A DNA stretch of 64,000 nucleotides. Source: Xylogone sp. PMI_703. Taxonomy: Eukaryota > Ascomycota > Leotiomycetes. Shown here in pieces: positions 47,925 through 58,835 of the stretch. The stretch's first letter is position 1. The number at the start of each line of letters is the position of its first letter. Below the pieces are notes generated by a model that saw nothing but the letters and a program-made list of their open reading frames with translations, was not told where the DNA came from and did no database searches. The stretch is from positions 1,116,001 to 1,180,000 of the forward strand of contig JAJTUQ010000004.1 in the NCBI GenBank assembly GCA_021399445.1. Direction: 5' to 3'. The translations under genes were made by a program, and so were the position numbers.

Positions 47925-50900
47925 CTACGGAAAAGTCTCCGTCGTCCCAGTTTCAGCCTGTGTAAGTTGCAATCCTGCAAGCCGACTTTCAATCTCACTA
48001 CACCATTTTGAGGAAGGTCCTTGGACGGTTCTATATCCAGACAATGCTCGATTGTACATTGCCTTTGCCTTATCTTTCCGGTCAGTCCGTGAGAAGAGGT
48101 CACCAAAGGCAAACATGGTGTTCAACGCCGGTATATAAGACGATGCAAGTTCGGGAGTAAGAGCATCCTCATACCCTTGCAGTGCTCGAATATACATCTT
48201 CTCTGCCTCAGCCAGCTTGCCTTGGTTACGGTAAAGGTTACCTAAGTTATTGACTATATCAAGTGTTGATGTATGGTCAGGTCCAAATGCCTTCTCTTTG
48301 CCTTGTAGTGCTCGAACATACATCTTCTCTGCTTCAGCCAATTTGCTTTGGTTACGGTAAAGGATACCTAAGTTATTGACTGTATCAAGTGTTGATGTAT
48401 GGTCAGGTCCAAATATCTTCTCTTTGCCTTGTAGTGCTCGAATATACATCTTCTCTGCCTCAGCCAGCTTGCCTTGGTTACGGTAAAGGTTACCTAAGTT
48501 ATTGACTATATCAAGTGTTGATGTATGGTCAGGTCCAAATGCTTTCTCATAGCCTTGTAATGCTCGAATATACATCTTTTCTGCCTCAGCTAGCTTGCTT
48601 TGGTTACGGTAAAGACTACCTAAGTTGTTGACTATATCAAGTGTTGATGTATGGTCAGGTCCAAATGCTTTCTCATAGCCTTGTAATGCTCGAATATACA
48701 TCTTTTCTGCCTCAGCTAGCTTGCTTTGGTTACGGTAAAGACTACCTAAGTTGTTGACTATATCAAGTGTTGATGTATGGTCAGGTCCAAATGCTTTCTC
48801 ATAGCCTTGTAATGCTCGAATATACATCTTCTTTGCCTCAGCCAGCTTGTCTTGGTTATGGTAAAGGATACCTAAGTTATTGACTGTATTAAGTGTTGAT
48901 GTATGGTCAGGTCCAAATGCCTTCTCTTTGCCATGTAGTGCTCGAACATACATCTTCTCTGCTTCAGCCAACTTGCCTTGGTTACAGTAAAGGATACCTA
49001 AGTTATTGACCATATTAAGTGTCGAGATGTGATCCGGCCCAAGTGCTTTCTCATAGCCTTGTAATGCTCGAATATACATCTTCTTTGCCTCAGCCAGCTT
49101 GTCTTGGTTATGGTAAAGGCTACCTAAGTTATTGACCGTATTAAGTGTCGAGATGTGATCCGGCCCAAGTGCTTTCTCATAGCCTTGTAATGCTCGAATA
49201 TACATTTTCTCTGCCTCAGCCAGCTTGCCTTGATTGCTGTAGAGCAAGCCTAAGTTGTTTAGAGCCCATTCCATTCCCGCAATGTCCACCTTGCCGTCCA
49301 TGATCAAATGCTCACATCTTGCAGCATGCTGAAGAATTCGCCGTTGCACGACCCACCACTTATCTACATCCGTGCTAGTAACCTTTGATGCCACGCAACG
49401 CAGAGCTAGCTTTACCAGGCTTTCATCACACTCTCTGTTCAGCACAAATATCGTCCATGAGTGTACACAACTGTGCACACCATACCCTTCAGACCTAGAT
49501 GGCTGTTGCAGAGAAGCTTCTTTGTGAACTAGCCCGTACTCGCATAGTAATCGAACTGCCTCGTTGAAGCTCAATTCGTCCTCAGTAAGCTTTCGTATCA
49601 ACTCGTCATCCACAAAGTTTTTTGGTCGGAGGAGTTCAAACCATACATCTTGCTTATCAAAATATGCCCACAGCTTGAGTAATTGAGCAGATGCTGCATT
49701 CTGTTGTCGAATCCGATCGAAAGTGATCTGCCATGTCGTGTATAGTGACCGGTCTTCATATGAATTCACCTGTGGACTTGTCATCTGGAGTTTCAACCAT
49801 GACTCCTCATACAGTCGAAGATACTCCGAGAAACTCGTTGTCATGTGTTCTAAATATGCGCCAGCAGTCGACAGGGCAAGAGGCAAGCCATCTAGTTTCG
49901 TGGCAAGTGCTATTGCATTAGGGTCTATCCTGTTAGTGATGCTCGACCATGTATAACAAAGTCACATACCACTTTCAATACCCTTCCTCCCAGAGGTATT
50001 AGAGAGGATTTTGAGCCCCTCTTCAATACTCGTTAATTTCTGAATATGGAGACGTCGTCCTTGGGTGACATTCGCGGATCGCGTCGTGATGATGATCGAG
50101 CCGTGATCAGCTCCTGGTATGTATGGCCGTATATCCACTGTTGAGGGGTCGGAATTGTTGGCACTTCTGGGATTATCGTAATTGTCATAGATCAGCAGCC
50201 ACCGTGTATTCTTGTGGGTATTGAGCCATGCTTTGACTGCATTGACCATTTGATCGGGGTTCCCTTCCAAGTTCGCACCGACAAGTATACTGGTCGAAGC
50301 ATGATGCTCCAGGATTTGTTGTGCCATGTCTTTAAAGCTTAGCCGAAGAGAATCTCTATCGTTCGCATTCAGCCAGAATATGGCCGTGTATTTCTCCTTG
50401 TATTTTTTTACATATTGAATCGCGAGTTGAGTCTTTCCTATTCCTCCAAGCCCCTGAAGGACGACTGCCGATCGGGTCTTGTGTCCGTGAAGCAGCCGAT
50501 GCATCTCTGTAAGTTCCGATGCTCTTGCAACAAACTCTGCGGATTCCGGAAAGGTTGAGAGATTGAGCTTAACGGTAAATTGCTCAAAATCGGGGCCTGC
50601 GCTGGTTAGCCCCCTGATTCGATCAACATATAGATAAGAGCTGCACACCCTTGTAGGATTTATGAATTTCTTCTTGAAGACGTCGAAATGCCTTGTCTCC
50701 CCTTTCCCCGTAGATTAACGGCATCGAGACATCGAAAATACCAAGTAAGCAGTAGTATTTGTCTTCTTCGAGAGTGGTGTTGCGATGTTCTGCCCAAGAC
50801 ATCCGCTCATCAATACTGAAATTCGACAGTGCATCTCCTCTGAGAGCGCTTGTGGCGATACCAGTGATCCCGTGAATCATATGTTCCAGCGTTAATTTAT

Positions 50901-51378
50901 TTCCAAGTCGCTCACCTTCAGAACTAAAGAAATCAACCAACGTCGGTGCGATTAGTTCTTGCAGTGTCCAGCCCCGCGTAAACCATCGACTTTCTCTGAA
51001 GGCCGTTGTCCATGAGGGGTTGGTTTGATCATCTTGTCCATCTGTGGAAACATCCAAGAGATAGGCATAGCATCGCGCAGCCTTCTGGTACCAGTGAAAC
51101 ATAGAGTTGATGGCTTCTGAAAGCTCCACCGCATTTCTCTTATCTATGCAACAGGTATCTAGCCAGATGTATCGAAGGCCGTCTGCCCACGCTTGTTTTG
51201 CACAGAACTCTATCTTCTTCCAGCCAGCCTTGTCCTTGCCGGTCCCAGCTTCCAGCTCCTGAAAGCTAACCTCCTCCTTGTCCCAGGTATGAGAAAGAAT
51301 GGCGTAGGCGGGGATATCTTTACCGACGAATTCGCGAAGGACAAGGTCGCCACTGGGCATGTGCTCCAAGAGACGCAT
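47925..51378 (-). CDS. NLR-type HET-NB-ARC-TPR protein
   Basis: Three exons: 51378-50649, 50596-49970 and 49924-47925; 1118 aa. Residues about 20-170 are a HET domain: YAILSHTW, YIWLDTCCID and ESRWFTRGWTLQELIAP. Next comes an NB-ARC NTPase at about 250-480 with Walker A (LQGLGGIGKTQLA), Walker B-like WLLIYDNYDN and the sensor IIITTRS. A winged-helix region follows with GLPLALSTAGAYL. Residues about 690-1080 are TPRs (nine near-identical 42-aa units plus a degenerate tenth). HET-NLRs drive heterokaryon incompatibility or cell death after ligand binding. The first intron (52 nt) needs the acceptor at 50597 to keep phase; the second needs 49925. It is on the same strand as the caspase and CHAT genes. 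Confidence 0.88.
48165..49270 (-). repeat. Tandem array of nine 126-bp TPR-coding units
   Basis: A conserved 10-mer in the unit recurs at 48181, 48307, 48433, 48559, 48685, 48811, 48937, 49063 and 49189, a spacing of exactly 126 bp every time. Each unit encodes 42 aa of the type NNLGxLYxNQxKLAEAxKMY. Units differ at only a few codons, and two neighbouring copies (around 48560-48810) appear identical over their full length. Variation clusters in a few positions, for example the residue after NNLG, Y/K after LQG, and DIV/TV. Confidence 0.9.
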
Positions 51379-52759
51379 GGTGAGGCATGAGGAGCGAGCC
51401 GGACAAGTTCTCAGACAGAGGTTATTCAAGGAGATAGTTAGACGTATCGGCGTAAAATCTCGATTTCATCGTCGACGAAGAGATGCGATAATCATGAAAA
51501 GAGCGCTGGAAGTAGAGGAAATATGTGAGGCTGTGACGTGGCGCAGGCTGCTGGGGATCTATCGACTCGGATCGCGCGAAGATAAAACATCAAAAGGCTC
51601 TCCGCCACCGCCCTTTCTTCTAGTAGCGTGTGTTCTAGGTACATCTGGAAGAAGACTTTGCATCTTGACCTAGCTTGTTCAGCCTATGCTAGGTCACTGT
51701 GATGATGGTAACAGGAAGGGCATGAGTGAAAGCTAGCTCTATGTAAGATGGCCGGACCGGCCCGGTAACCGACTATCCCCACCTATGATGCACGCCATGC
51801 AGTTACTGTACATAGCGTAAATCCGTTTCCACCAGGCTATTTCGATCAAAGATCTTTGAAGACACTCTTTTGTGGTTTTGGCTATAATATAATTAGCAGA
51901 GAGGGACCCTCACGGAAGCCTATAGAAACTTCAAGGCTACGCGTCCTAATCAGCTATGGACGGGATGGCGATGCCACAACCATCCTGCCTCTTGCGTCAA
52001 TATTTACCAATTACTATCATGAAAAACACTGGTTTTGACTGGCCGGATGATAATTATGATTTAAATTATAAAACCCCCGAACTTCCGACATCTGGCAACC
52101 CTCGAGTTAGCTTAGCAGCCCAACAATTCTGCCTAACGGTTGATCCAGTTGATCAGCCAAAGTAACGAACATGTGTTATCACTTCTCCAACTGGTTAAGA
52201 AAGTGACAAGCAATATGACAAGAAAAATCCCATTTGTATACATTATGACTTTCAGTAGATCTCTCAACGCGAGAATATTAGAGCAAGGCATATTTGTTCA
52301 GATACAAATCCTGATCTCATCCTGACGCTAAGTGATTTTTAGAAGATTAACTTCTCAGTGTAACTTAGAAATCTTATAAATGAATTAAAGGACAAGGGTA
52401 AGTCTTTAAGAGATGTTCACAGAATATGATTTGATAGACTTTTTAAAAAAATTAAAAAAAAAAAACGAAAGTAAATTTCCTGGAGATAAGTATATAACAC
52501 AGGAACCGGCATAGATATCTTACATATCATTTACAGTTACCTCCATGTTAAAGGACTCAAATGGTCATGGAAACGGACTAACATGTGAACTCTTTATCCA
52601 GCACTTTGAAGATCGAGATATATAGTAGCATTTTTCACAATTTTCTACTACTTGATATATGAAGCAGACCAATCTCCTTAAGATAGCCGCCTGTGTGGCC
52701 GGACTGAACTAGCTCTTGTCCTGCTAAGTGACCTTTTGAATATGTTAACTACAACAATA
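51379..52759. other. Spacer upstream of the NLR gene
   Basis: About 1.4 kb upstream of the NLR gene. A poly-A-rich run lies at about 52440-52465. No gene seen. Confidence 0.45.
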
Positions 52760-53390
52760 ACATGCAAAGGTCCATTTTGAAACCATCTTGGCCACTCAGA
52801 ACTACGTAACCACTCTATGTTGTCATCATGCGCTAATTTAAACTGGTATGCCAAACTCCATAATTCTTCCTATACAAGCCATTTCTGTTCCTCAGCCTCA
52901 ATTCTCAACATTGCATATTCTTCATCGTCAAGTTCCATCTCTTTCTCAACATCAACGGTACACGAGTTTGGAAACCTTGGACCTGGACTAGTAACGTGCT
53001 TGGATCAACTTCCACCACTTTCCACGAGTAGTACTGTATTTATCTTTGCAAAAAGCAGGCAGCGTTTAATTGATTTATGGTCATATCGTTGAAATTCTCG
53101 TAGACACGATTTATATATTTTCGGAGAGTCTCGGAATTAGATGTCTTGTAAAGAGTACATTTTAGGGAGTAATGCCCTGGTACCGGTTCTGGAGGACAAC
53201 TAAAAGATCAGGAGCCATCTTTCAGCGGAGAGATCTCATCCCATGTGTGAGCGACAGGACGTTGTTGGAATTCTCAAATAATTGGTTTTCGAACCTCAGC
53301 TGGCGGTTGATGGTCATTTCTAGTTTCTGTGTGGGAATAGCGTTGCAACAAACGGTGCAGAAAAGCAGCCCATATTCCCGCAGATGTGTA
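52760..53390 (-). pseudogene. Decayed gene resembling a fungal C2H2/DUF3505-type protein
   Basis: On the minus strand the frame around 52745-52990 reads sensibly (EMELDDEEYAMLRIEAEEQKW, split by a stop, then IEWLRSSEWPRWFQNGPLHV). Upstream, around 53340-53385, another frame gives LLFCTVCCNAIPTQ, and around 53130 LKCTLYKTSNSETLRKYINR gives a Cys-x-x-like, His-less finger. Several frameshifts and stops break the gene. The combination of a Cys-pair segment, an LFAKINTVLL-like strand and the acidic coil before an EWPRWF motif recalls DUF3505-type fungal proteins often found near mobile or subtelomeric DNA. The family name is a tentative recollection; the decay itself is visible. Confidence 0.45.
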
Positions 53391-54464
53391 ATTGGGTACA
53401 TGCTTTCCTATTATTGAACTTACGACTAGGCATTTGTTTTTTTTCTTTTTCTAGCAAGGAATTTATTATATTCCTGGAAATGCTATAGTTAAAGATATGA
53501 TTATTTTAATGAAATATTCATATAGAATTTTACGTTTTACTAAGGATATGAAAAAGAACAAAGGTTATATATTATTCTCAATTTTTCTTTTGTACGAATA
53601 TGATCAAACCTGAGGTGAATAGTCATCACTCAAGACAAGATAATGAATTCATCTCATGTTAATTATCCAGATATGTATTTACGCTTAGCAAGAAATCTAG
53701 ATTCCTCGAAAGTATCAAGAGTACCGTTTACAGTTGACCCGATAATATTCATCACAACATGTTCAAAATGCTTTTTCATTCAGCTAATAAGACTTTATAC
53801 GGAAAAGAACCAGTTTTAGTTGGAGCTAGTAAAATCGTGAGCCGCGTCTTGAGTATCTTATTATCTAATGTGGAAGATAGTCGGAAGTGATTAGCGCAAA
53901 GTACGATTGGACTTGACATTGATCTGACTTGGCAATGCAGAACAATTCTAGTGAGATCGCGGGCGCTCTTCCATAGCAAAACGCCATATGGGACCCCGCC
54001 TCCTCCTCTCCAGGGTGCTTAGCGCTAGTTATGGCGAGACGATCTGAGGTAAGCTGAGATGTACTCAAGAAGGAGAGTATTATTGGACCTTAAGCCTGCA
54101 CAGTGACTCAGGTTGCATATTAGGCTTTCCTAGAATGCATTAGCATAACTACCCCTACCAAAACCTGTGGAATGACTATTCCCCGCACTAGCTCCCATTG
54201 TTTCACCCTTTGGTCTTAGCGTAGTTGATATTGTCAGTCACAGTCATACTGGTTTCTACTGACAATCCCATAACCCTACTCATGACACCACTAAAGCTCT
54301 ATTTTGAGGGCTGACATAAACATATATGTGCAGAGGCATGATGAGACATTAATATATAACATGATGGAGGTCATTATATGCAAGACACAGGTCCTTTTTA
54401 AACTTGTCTAAATTCAAAATCTATAGCAACACGCCTCGATATTGAATTGTAGCATACCGTCATC
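53391..54464. other. Spacer upstream of the halogenase
   Basis: About 1.1 kb, AT-rich, including the upstream region of the halogenase gene. No gene seen. Confidence 0.45.
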
Positions 54465-56534
54465 ATGGCGACCAACCCTGTTGTTGCAAAGCACACGTTC
54501 GCTGAGCGGGCTGCAGCGGGTAACTTGAATGATGCGGAAATTCTCAACTCCAACAATCCTGCTGGTTCCAGTGTACCTTCTGATTCCGATGTCGTTGTCG
54601 CCGGAGGCGGCATCCACGGTCTCATCTATGCTATCCATGCGGCCGGCTACAAGCCAGGCAACCTTAAGATCTCGGTCATTGAGAAGAACAGCAAGCCGGG
54701 GTACAAGATTGGTGAAAGTACGCTTCCTCTCTTCTCCCTGTGGTTGAAGATGCTGGGCCTTAGCGCGGAATACCTGCTCCGGATTTTCGGTCTGAAGGAT
54801 GGCATGATATTTTACTTCCTTGACCGTGAAAATTCGGGCAAGTATACGGATTTTGCCAGCAACGGCACACCCGGTCTCTTTCTAAGCGGCTTCCAGCTTG
54901 AGCGGGCAGTCAGCGAGCTCATGTTCACGCTCCTGGCCCAACGTAAGGGGGTCAACGTGTATCATGGAAAGGAGGTGGACTTCAAAACCACCCAGGTGCA
55001 AGGTGGCGTCAATAATAATAAGATCGAAATTGCGCCTGGTAAGTTCGACAACCAGCCTGCAACAACGATCGATTCCTCCCTCTTGGTAGATGCGACTGGT
55101 CGCTTCCGCCAACTGGCTTCTAAAAAGGCGTCTCTCCAACGATTTGATGGATACAACTGTGATGCCTTCTGGGCCTACTTTAACTGCCCACTAGATGAGA
55201 GCAAGCTTCCCTTCCGCTTTTATGAAGGCTCAAGTACCAACCATATGTGCTTTCCCGAAGGTTGGGCGTGGGTCATCCGCCTACAATCCTGGGAAGGCAG
55301 CCCAGTAGCCAACCTGATGGACATGATTACCTACCTGCTCGACTGCGCTGAAGCTGGCGTTCCAGGCGATCAGATCCCCAGCTCTGCCGAGCTGGCCAAG
55401 ATGTTCGGTTGCAAGTTCCGGTGGGTAACCAGCATTGGCTTTGCCATTCGCAACGACGTGAAGTATCCGGAAGATATGTCCGCATACGGCACGCGCGAGG
55501 CTGAACGCAAATTCAACTACTTTGTGCAGAAGTACGATCTCATCAAGAAGTTCATGGGCAACTTCGAGCTGATCGAGGACTTGTACGGCCCCGGTACAAC
55601 GTGGTACATCCGAAAGACCCTTGCGTATCAATCCCCCGTGGTATCGGGACCCGGTTGGCTTGCCATTGGTGATGCATGCGGCTTCACGAACCCACTGCTG
55701 TCCCCCGGCATCACCTGTACAATGTCAACATCGACGCTCGCCGCCGAACTGACGCACCAAGCGCTGGATGAGGCCAAGAAGGCTAAGGATACAGCCTCGG
55801 CTGAGCTGACCATTCGCAAGAGCCTGGCGACATACGATGAGTTTTCGCAGCGTCTGATGAAAGCCCTCGGTGTGATGAACCGCTTTCACTACGAATGCTT
55901 CCGTGATCCACGCCTTGGGCCCCAGGTGTCGTGCCTGTGGCAGTTCATTTCCGGCATCGGCACCCCTGGTTGGCAGTTGATCAGACAGAACTATAGCCTC
56001 AACTGGGAGACATTCGTGCCACACATTATCAACTGGGCATGGGGATCAATGGTAACAGAGTACGAGATTGTGGCAAACGAGGCTATCAAGCTCCTCGCCC
56101 CCATCCCGTTGGATCAAGAGTTGCCTGAAGAGGTCGTGAACAAGCTGATCGAGATTTCGAACCGGGTCAAGAAGGAGGCAGTGGAAGGAGACCGCTTCAA
56201 CTTCAGATGGAATGGGCTATTCCGCCACTACGATATCCTCCTCAACTATACCGAGGAAGGGGAAGAGCTTTACAAGGATCAATTCGTGAGGCAATGCAGG
56301 AATCCTGAGTGTGGAGCCTGGCTGGCCCTGAACCCAGAGTGGAAGAAGTGTTGGTACTGCGGTCAGGAGCGTACAGAGGAAGACGCGGCGATTGTGTGGA
56401 ATCCTCCGCTGGCCCGTGAGGAAATCGAGGCACTTGTCCGCGCCGCAGACAATAAGGCGAATAGACAAAACAAGGGACAGAATGGCGCTGCAGTTGAGCA
56501 GGCTGCTGCACCAGGGGTTGAGGCCGTGGCATGA
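54465..56534 (+). CDS. Flavin-dependent halogenase with C-terminal zinc-ribbon motif
   Basis: Single exon, 689 aa. The FAD-binding motif is VVVAGGGIHGLIYAIHAAG (residues 43-61). It is followed by GYKIGESTLPLF, where Lys81 sits at the place of the conserved active-site lysine that forms the halogenating chloramine/HOCl species. The W-x-W-x-I halogenase signature appears as EGWAWVIRL, then SGPGWLAIGDACGF. The last 80 residues add a cysteine quartet (C611-x4-C616, x12, C629-x2-C632, the last in KKCWYCG), a zinc-ribbon-like element also known in fungal malbrancheamide-type halogenases. That resemblance suggests an indole or aromatic substrate. It heads a locus with isonitrile-hydratase-like and isocyanide-synthase genes. 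Coding DNA is clearly more GC-rich than its flanks. Confidence 0.85.
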   Translation: MATNPVVAKHTFAERAAAGNLNDAEILNSNNPAGSSVPSDSDVVVAGGGIHGLIYAIHAAGYKPGNLKISVIEKNSKPGYKIGESTLPLFSLWLKMLGLSAEYLLRIFGLKDGMIFYFLDRENSGKYTDFASNGTPGLFLSGFQLERAVSELMFTLLAQRKGVNVYHGKEVDFKTTQVQGGVNNNKIEIAPGKFDNQPATTIDSSLLVDATGRFRQLASKKASLQRFDGYNCDAFWAYFNCPLDESKLPFRFYEGSSTNHMCFPEGWAWVIRLQSWEGSPVANLMDMITYLLDCAEAGVPGDQIPSSAELAKMFGCKFRWVTSIGFAIRNDVKYPEDMSAYGTREAERKFNYFVQKYDLIKKFMGNFELIEDLYGPGTTWYIRKTLAYQSPVVSGPGWLAIGDACGFTNPLLSPGITCTMSTSTLAAELTHQALDEAKKAKDTASAELTIRKSLATYDEFSQRLMKALGVMNRFHYECFRDPRLGPQVSCLWQFISGIGTPGWQLIRQNYSLNWETFVPHIINWAWGSMVTEYEIVANEAIKLLAPIPLDQELPEEVVNKLIEISNRVKKEAVEGDRFNFRWNGLFRHYDILLNYTEEGEELYKDQFVRQCRNPECGAWLALNPEWKKCWYCGQERTEEDAAIVWNPPLAREEIEALVRAADNKANRQNKGQNGAAVEQAAAPGVEAVA

Positions 56535-57044
56535 TTCTATGCAGGTTGACGTGCATGTATATTAGTTTAGGCCACAGTTAGATCCTCCAGTGTAATCCAA
56601 TGAAGTTAAACTACTAGGAAATTTTAAAACAAATAATAAGTGTTTTGGACTGAAAATTACGGAATATAACAGCCTATAATTAAAACATTCAATAATTAGA
56701 GGCTTTTGTGTCCTGTAGTTATAGGCGATGAGGCCCCTGTCATAGACCATTGTGCCCTGTAGCTTAGCTATCGGACATTTATGCTCGAAAGCTTTAGCAG
56801 CTATAATGTGTAAATACAATTTGAAGTTCCTTTAATTAATTAGAAATATACACGATTAATAAAGCAATCGATCGTGCACGTGAGGCGAGTGTACCTTATT
56901 GTATTAATATTTCATGCCGTCTGGTGGCTTGGCAATTTAGCTTAGCTGTCCCCAAAAATTGCTCCCTACAGGTGGGGAGGTACCAGAATACAGGATAGTG
57001 CAACAACAATATGCACTATATGCAGCTTTATACTATATTCTATT
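56535..57044. other. Convergent 3' spacer
   Basis: About 510 bp between the halogenase 3' end and the first DJ-1/PfpI 3' end. AT-rich; nothing seen. Confidence 0.5.
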
Positions 57045-57737
57045 CTATACTGCAACTCTAGACTCATACTCCATAACCCTGCCGATAAAGTCCGCCATAT
57101 CCTTTGATATCTGCTTACTGACGATATAGAGTGATGCGTCCAAGCCACTACTGATGCCGCCCGCTGTAACCACTGACACTGGTCCGACCTTGCTGAGTCC
57201 GCCGTCAACATATCTCGTCTCGACAATAGAGGCAGGCTGACTCCCCGCGCTCTGACATATTTGGCCAAGTCGCTCAAGGGCTCGATGATGTGTCGTAACG
57301 TTCAATCCGCCTAGAATTCCTGCAGCACCGAGGAAGAAAGCGCCAACACAGACAGAGAAGAGGGTGCGCGGCTCAGACTCCGCGCTCTTAGGTTGTAGCT
57401 TTGCGAACGCAGTCACAAGTTTCATTTCAGGACTATCTGGTCCTAGTAGTGGTGCTAAAACAGCAGGAGGACCCCCTGGCACGACAAGCATATCAAATTG
57501 GTCCAGGTCACGTAAAGCATCTTCAATAAGGAGATCCGTCGAGACGGTCAAACTATCTGCGGCCCGGATAGTCGGGGTTCGGCCAATTGTGAGGCACTTG
57601 TACATCCGGTCTGGATTATCCGGGTTCTTGTTGGTGGAAACATGAGAAAAGATTTCTATTGGGCCAGCAAAGTCAAGAATATCAGCCCCGTTGAAAACGA
57701 GGACGCCAACGGTGTAACGCTTGGTGGAGACTGACAT
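57045..57737 (-). CDS. DJ-1/PfpI family protein, isonitrile-hydratase-like (paralogue 1)
   Basis: Single exon, 230 aa, of standard family length. The N-terminus has the family strand and helix VGVLVFNGADILDFAGPIEIF. The nucleophile elbow is LFSVCVGAFFLG with Cys130 as the predicted nucleophile, and the conserved C-terminal TAGGISSGLDASLYIV helix follows. Asp22 (ILDFAG) sits where isonitrile hydratases carry an active-site acid. Isonitrile hydratase converts an isocyanide (R-NC) to the N-formamide. Here the residue after the cysteine is Val131, whereas paralogue 2 and characterised enzymes have Thr. It is head-to-head with paralogue 2 and near the isocyanide synthase. Confidence 0.85.
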   Translation of the reverse strand: MSVSTKRYTVGVLVFNGADILDFAGPIEIFSHVSTNKNPDNPDRMYKCLTIGRTPTIRAADSLTVSTDLLIEDALRDLDQFDMLVVPGGPPAVLAPLLGPDSPEMKLVTAFAKLQPKSAESEPRTLFSVCVGAFFLGAAGILGGLNVTTHHRALERLGQICQSAGSQPASIVETRYVDGGLSKVGPVSVVTAGGISSGLDASLYIVSKQISKDMADFIGRVMEYESRVAV

Positions 57738-58112
57738 CGCTATAAGTTATTTAGGCAAATTCGGATATAGATAGATATGAAATTCTGTGAAAGAAAGGTT
57801 CGATCAATAAGTATTGAAATATCTAAATATCTAAATGTCTTTTCTAATCCAATATAATATTATACATCTTAATAATTACTCATCCAGTATAGTCTGATTC
57901 CGAGGTTTTGATGTCGAATGTGGCAGTTTCGGCTAGCTGGCATGGGGTGGCCATTTTGCTGACACACGCTGCATAGCCCAAAGCTTTTGTGGGAAGAGTG
58001 ACATGGCTCAGCTTCTGACTCTCCATAAATTTCTATTCTGGGCTGTGAAGTTCTTCCTAATCAGCTACCGTAGCTGTCTTACGGCGGAACTTCACAGCCT
58101 TCATACACAACG
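57738..58112. promoter_or_regulatory. Divergent promoter shared by the two DJ-1/PfpI genes
   Basis: 375 bp between the divergent start codons (57737 and 58113). Joint regulation of the pair is a reasonable inference from the arrangement; no specific operator stands out. Confidence 0.35.
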
Positions 58113-58835
58113 ATGGCGAAGGGTGATGCCGTCTCAAGAATCCAGGTCTGCATCTTGATGTTTCAAGGCCACGATGTCTTGGACTATGCTGGACCATACG
58201 AGGTCTTTGCGAATGTCCTTCGCGACCCCGGATCCGAATCTCCAGATCAGGCTTTTGACATCACCCTAATCGCGGCCGATAGGGTCATCCAGTCGTCCAG
58301 AAATCTTTGCGTGAATCGTCATATTTCCATCGAGGAGGCGCTCATAAGGATCTTGGACTACGATATTCTCATTATACCTGGTGGGCCAATCTATACTTTG
58401 AACGCTCTTTGTCGACAGGATGGTCCTGAGATGAAGTTCCTCCTAGCATACTCCTCATTGCCCCCGCGGCCTGAGGGAAACGAACGTATCATTCTTTCTG
58501 TATGCACAGGAGCACTGCTACTTGGCTGCGCTGAACTACTAAAAGGGCGAAAGGCCACGACACATCACAAGGCGCTGGATGTCTTGCGATATATTTGCTC
58601 CGGCCGAGGTGGAAGAGATGAACAGGGCACCGAGGTCATGGTGGCTCGATATGTGGATGGGGGATTCCTCGACAATGGCACGAGGATTGTGACCAGTGGT
58701 GGAATATCCAGTGGCATCGATGCTAGCCTATACGTGTTGTCACTCGTCGCCGGTCGAGAGATGGCAGCATTCGCGGGGCAAATAATGGAGTTTGATCGCT
58801 CTGCTAGCCTACGAAATATTGAAAGTAAAGACTGA
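58113..58835 (+). CDS. DJ-1/PfpI family protein, isonitrile-hydratase-like (paralogue 2)
   Basis: Single exon, 240 aa. Same fold marks as its neighbour: VCILMFQGHDVLDYAGPYEVF (Asp24), PGGPIYTLNAL and the elbow ILSVCTGALLLG (Cys131-Thr132). The C-terminal block is VTSGGISSGIDASLYVL. The Cys-Thr pair and the Asp match the catalytic set known from isonitrile hydratase, so this copy is the better candidate for hydrating an isocyanide to a formamide. It is divergent from paralogue 1 and lies 311 bp from the convergent isocyanide synthase gene. No targeting signal; likely cytosolic. Confidence 0.87.
   Translation: MAKGDAVSRIQVCILMFQGHDVLDYAGPYEVFANVLRDPGSESPDQAFDITLIAADRVIQSSRNLCVNRHISIEEALIRILDYDILIIPGGPIYTLNALCRQDGPEMKFLLAYSSLPPRPEGNERIILSVCTGALLLGCAELLKGRKATTHHKALDVLRYICSGRGGRDEQGTEVMVARYVDGGFLDNGTRIVTSGGISSGIDASLYVLSLVAGREMAAFAGQIMEFDRSASLRNIESKD

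Noticed and set aside
48165..49270. CRISPR array
   Set aside because: The 126-bp units are contiguous coding TPRs without unique spacers, in a eukaryotic gene.
50597..50648. Frameshift between HET and NB-ARC parts of the NLR
   Set aside because: A 52-nt intron with an acceptor at 50597 joins the parts in frame, so there is no need to call a pseudogene.
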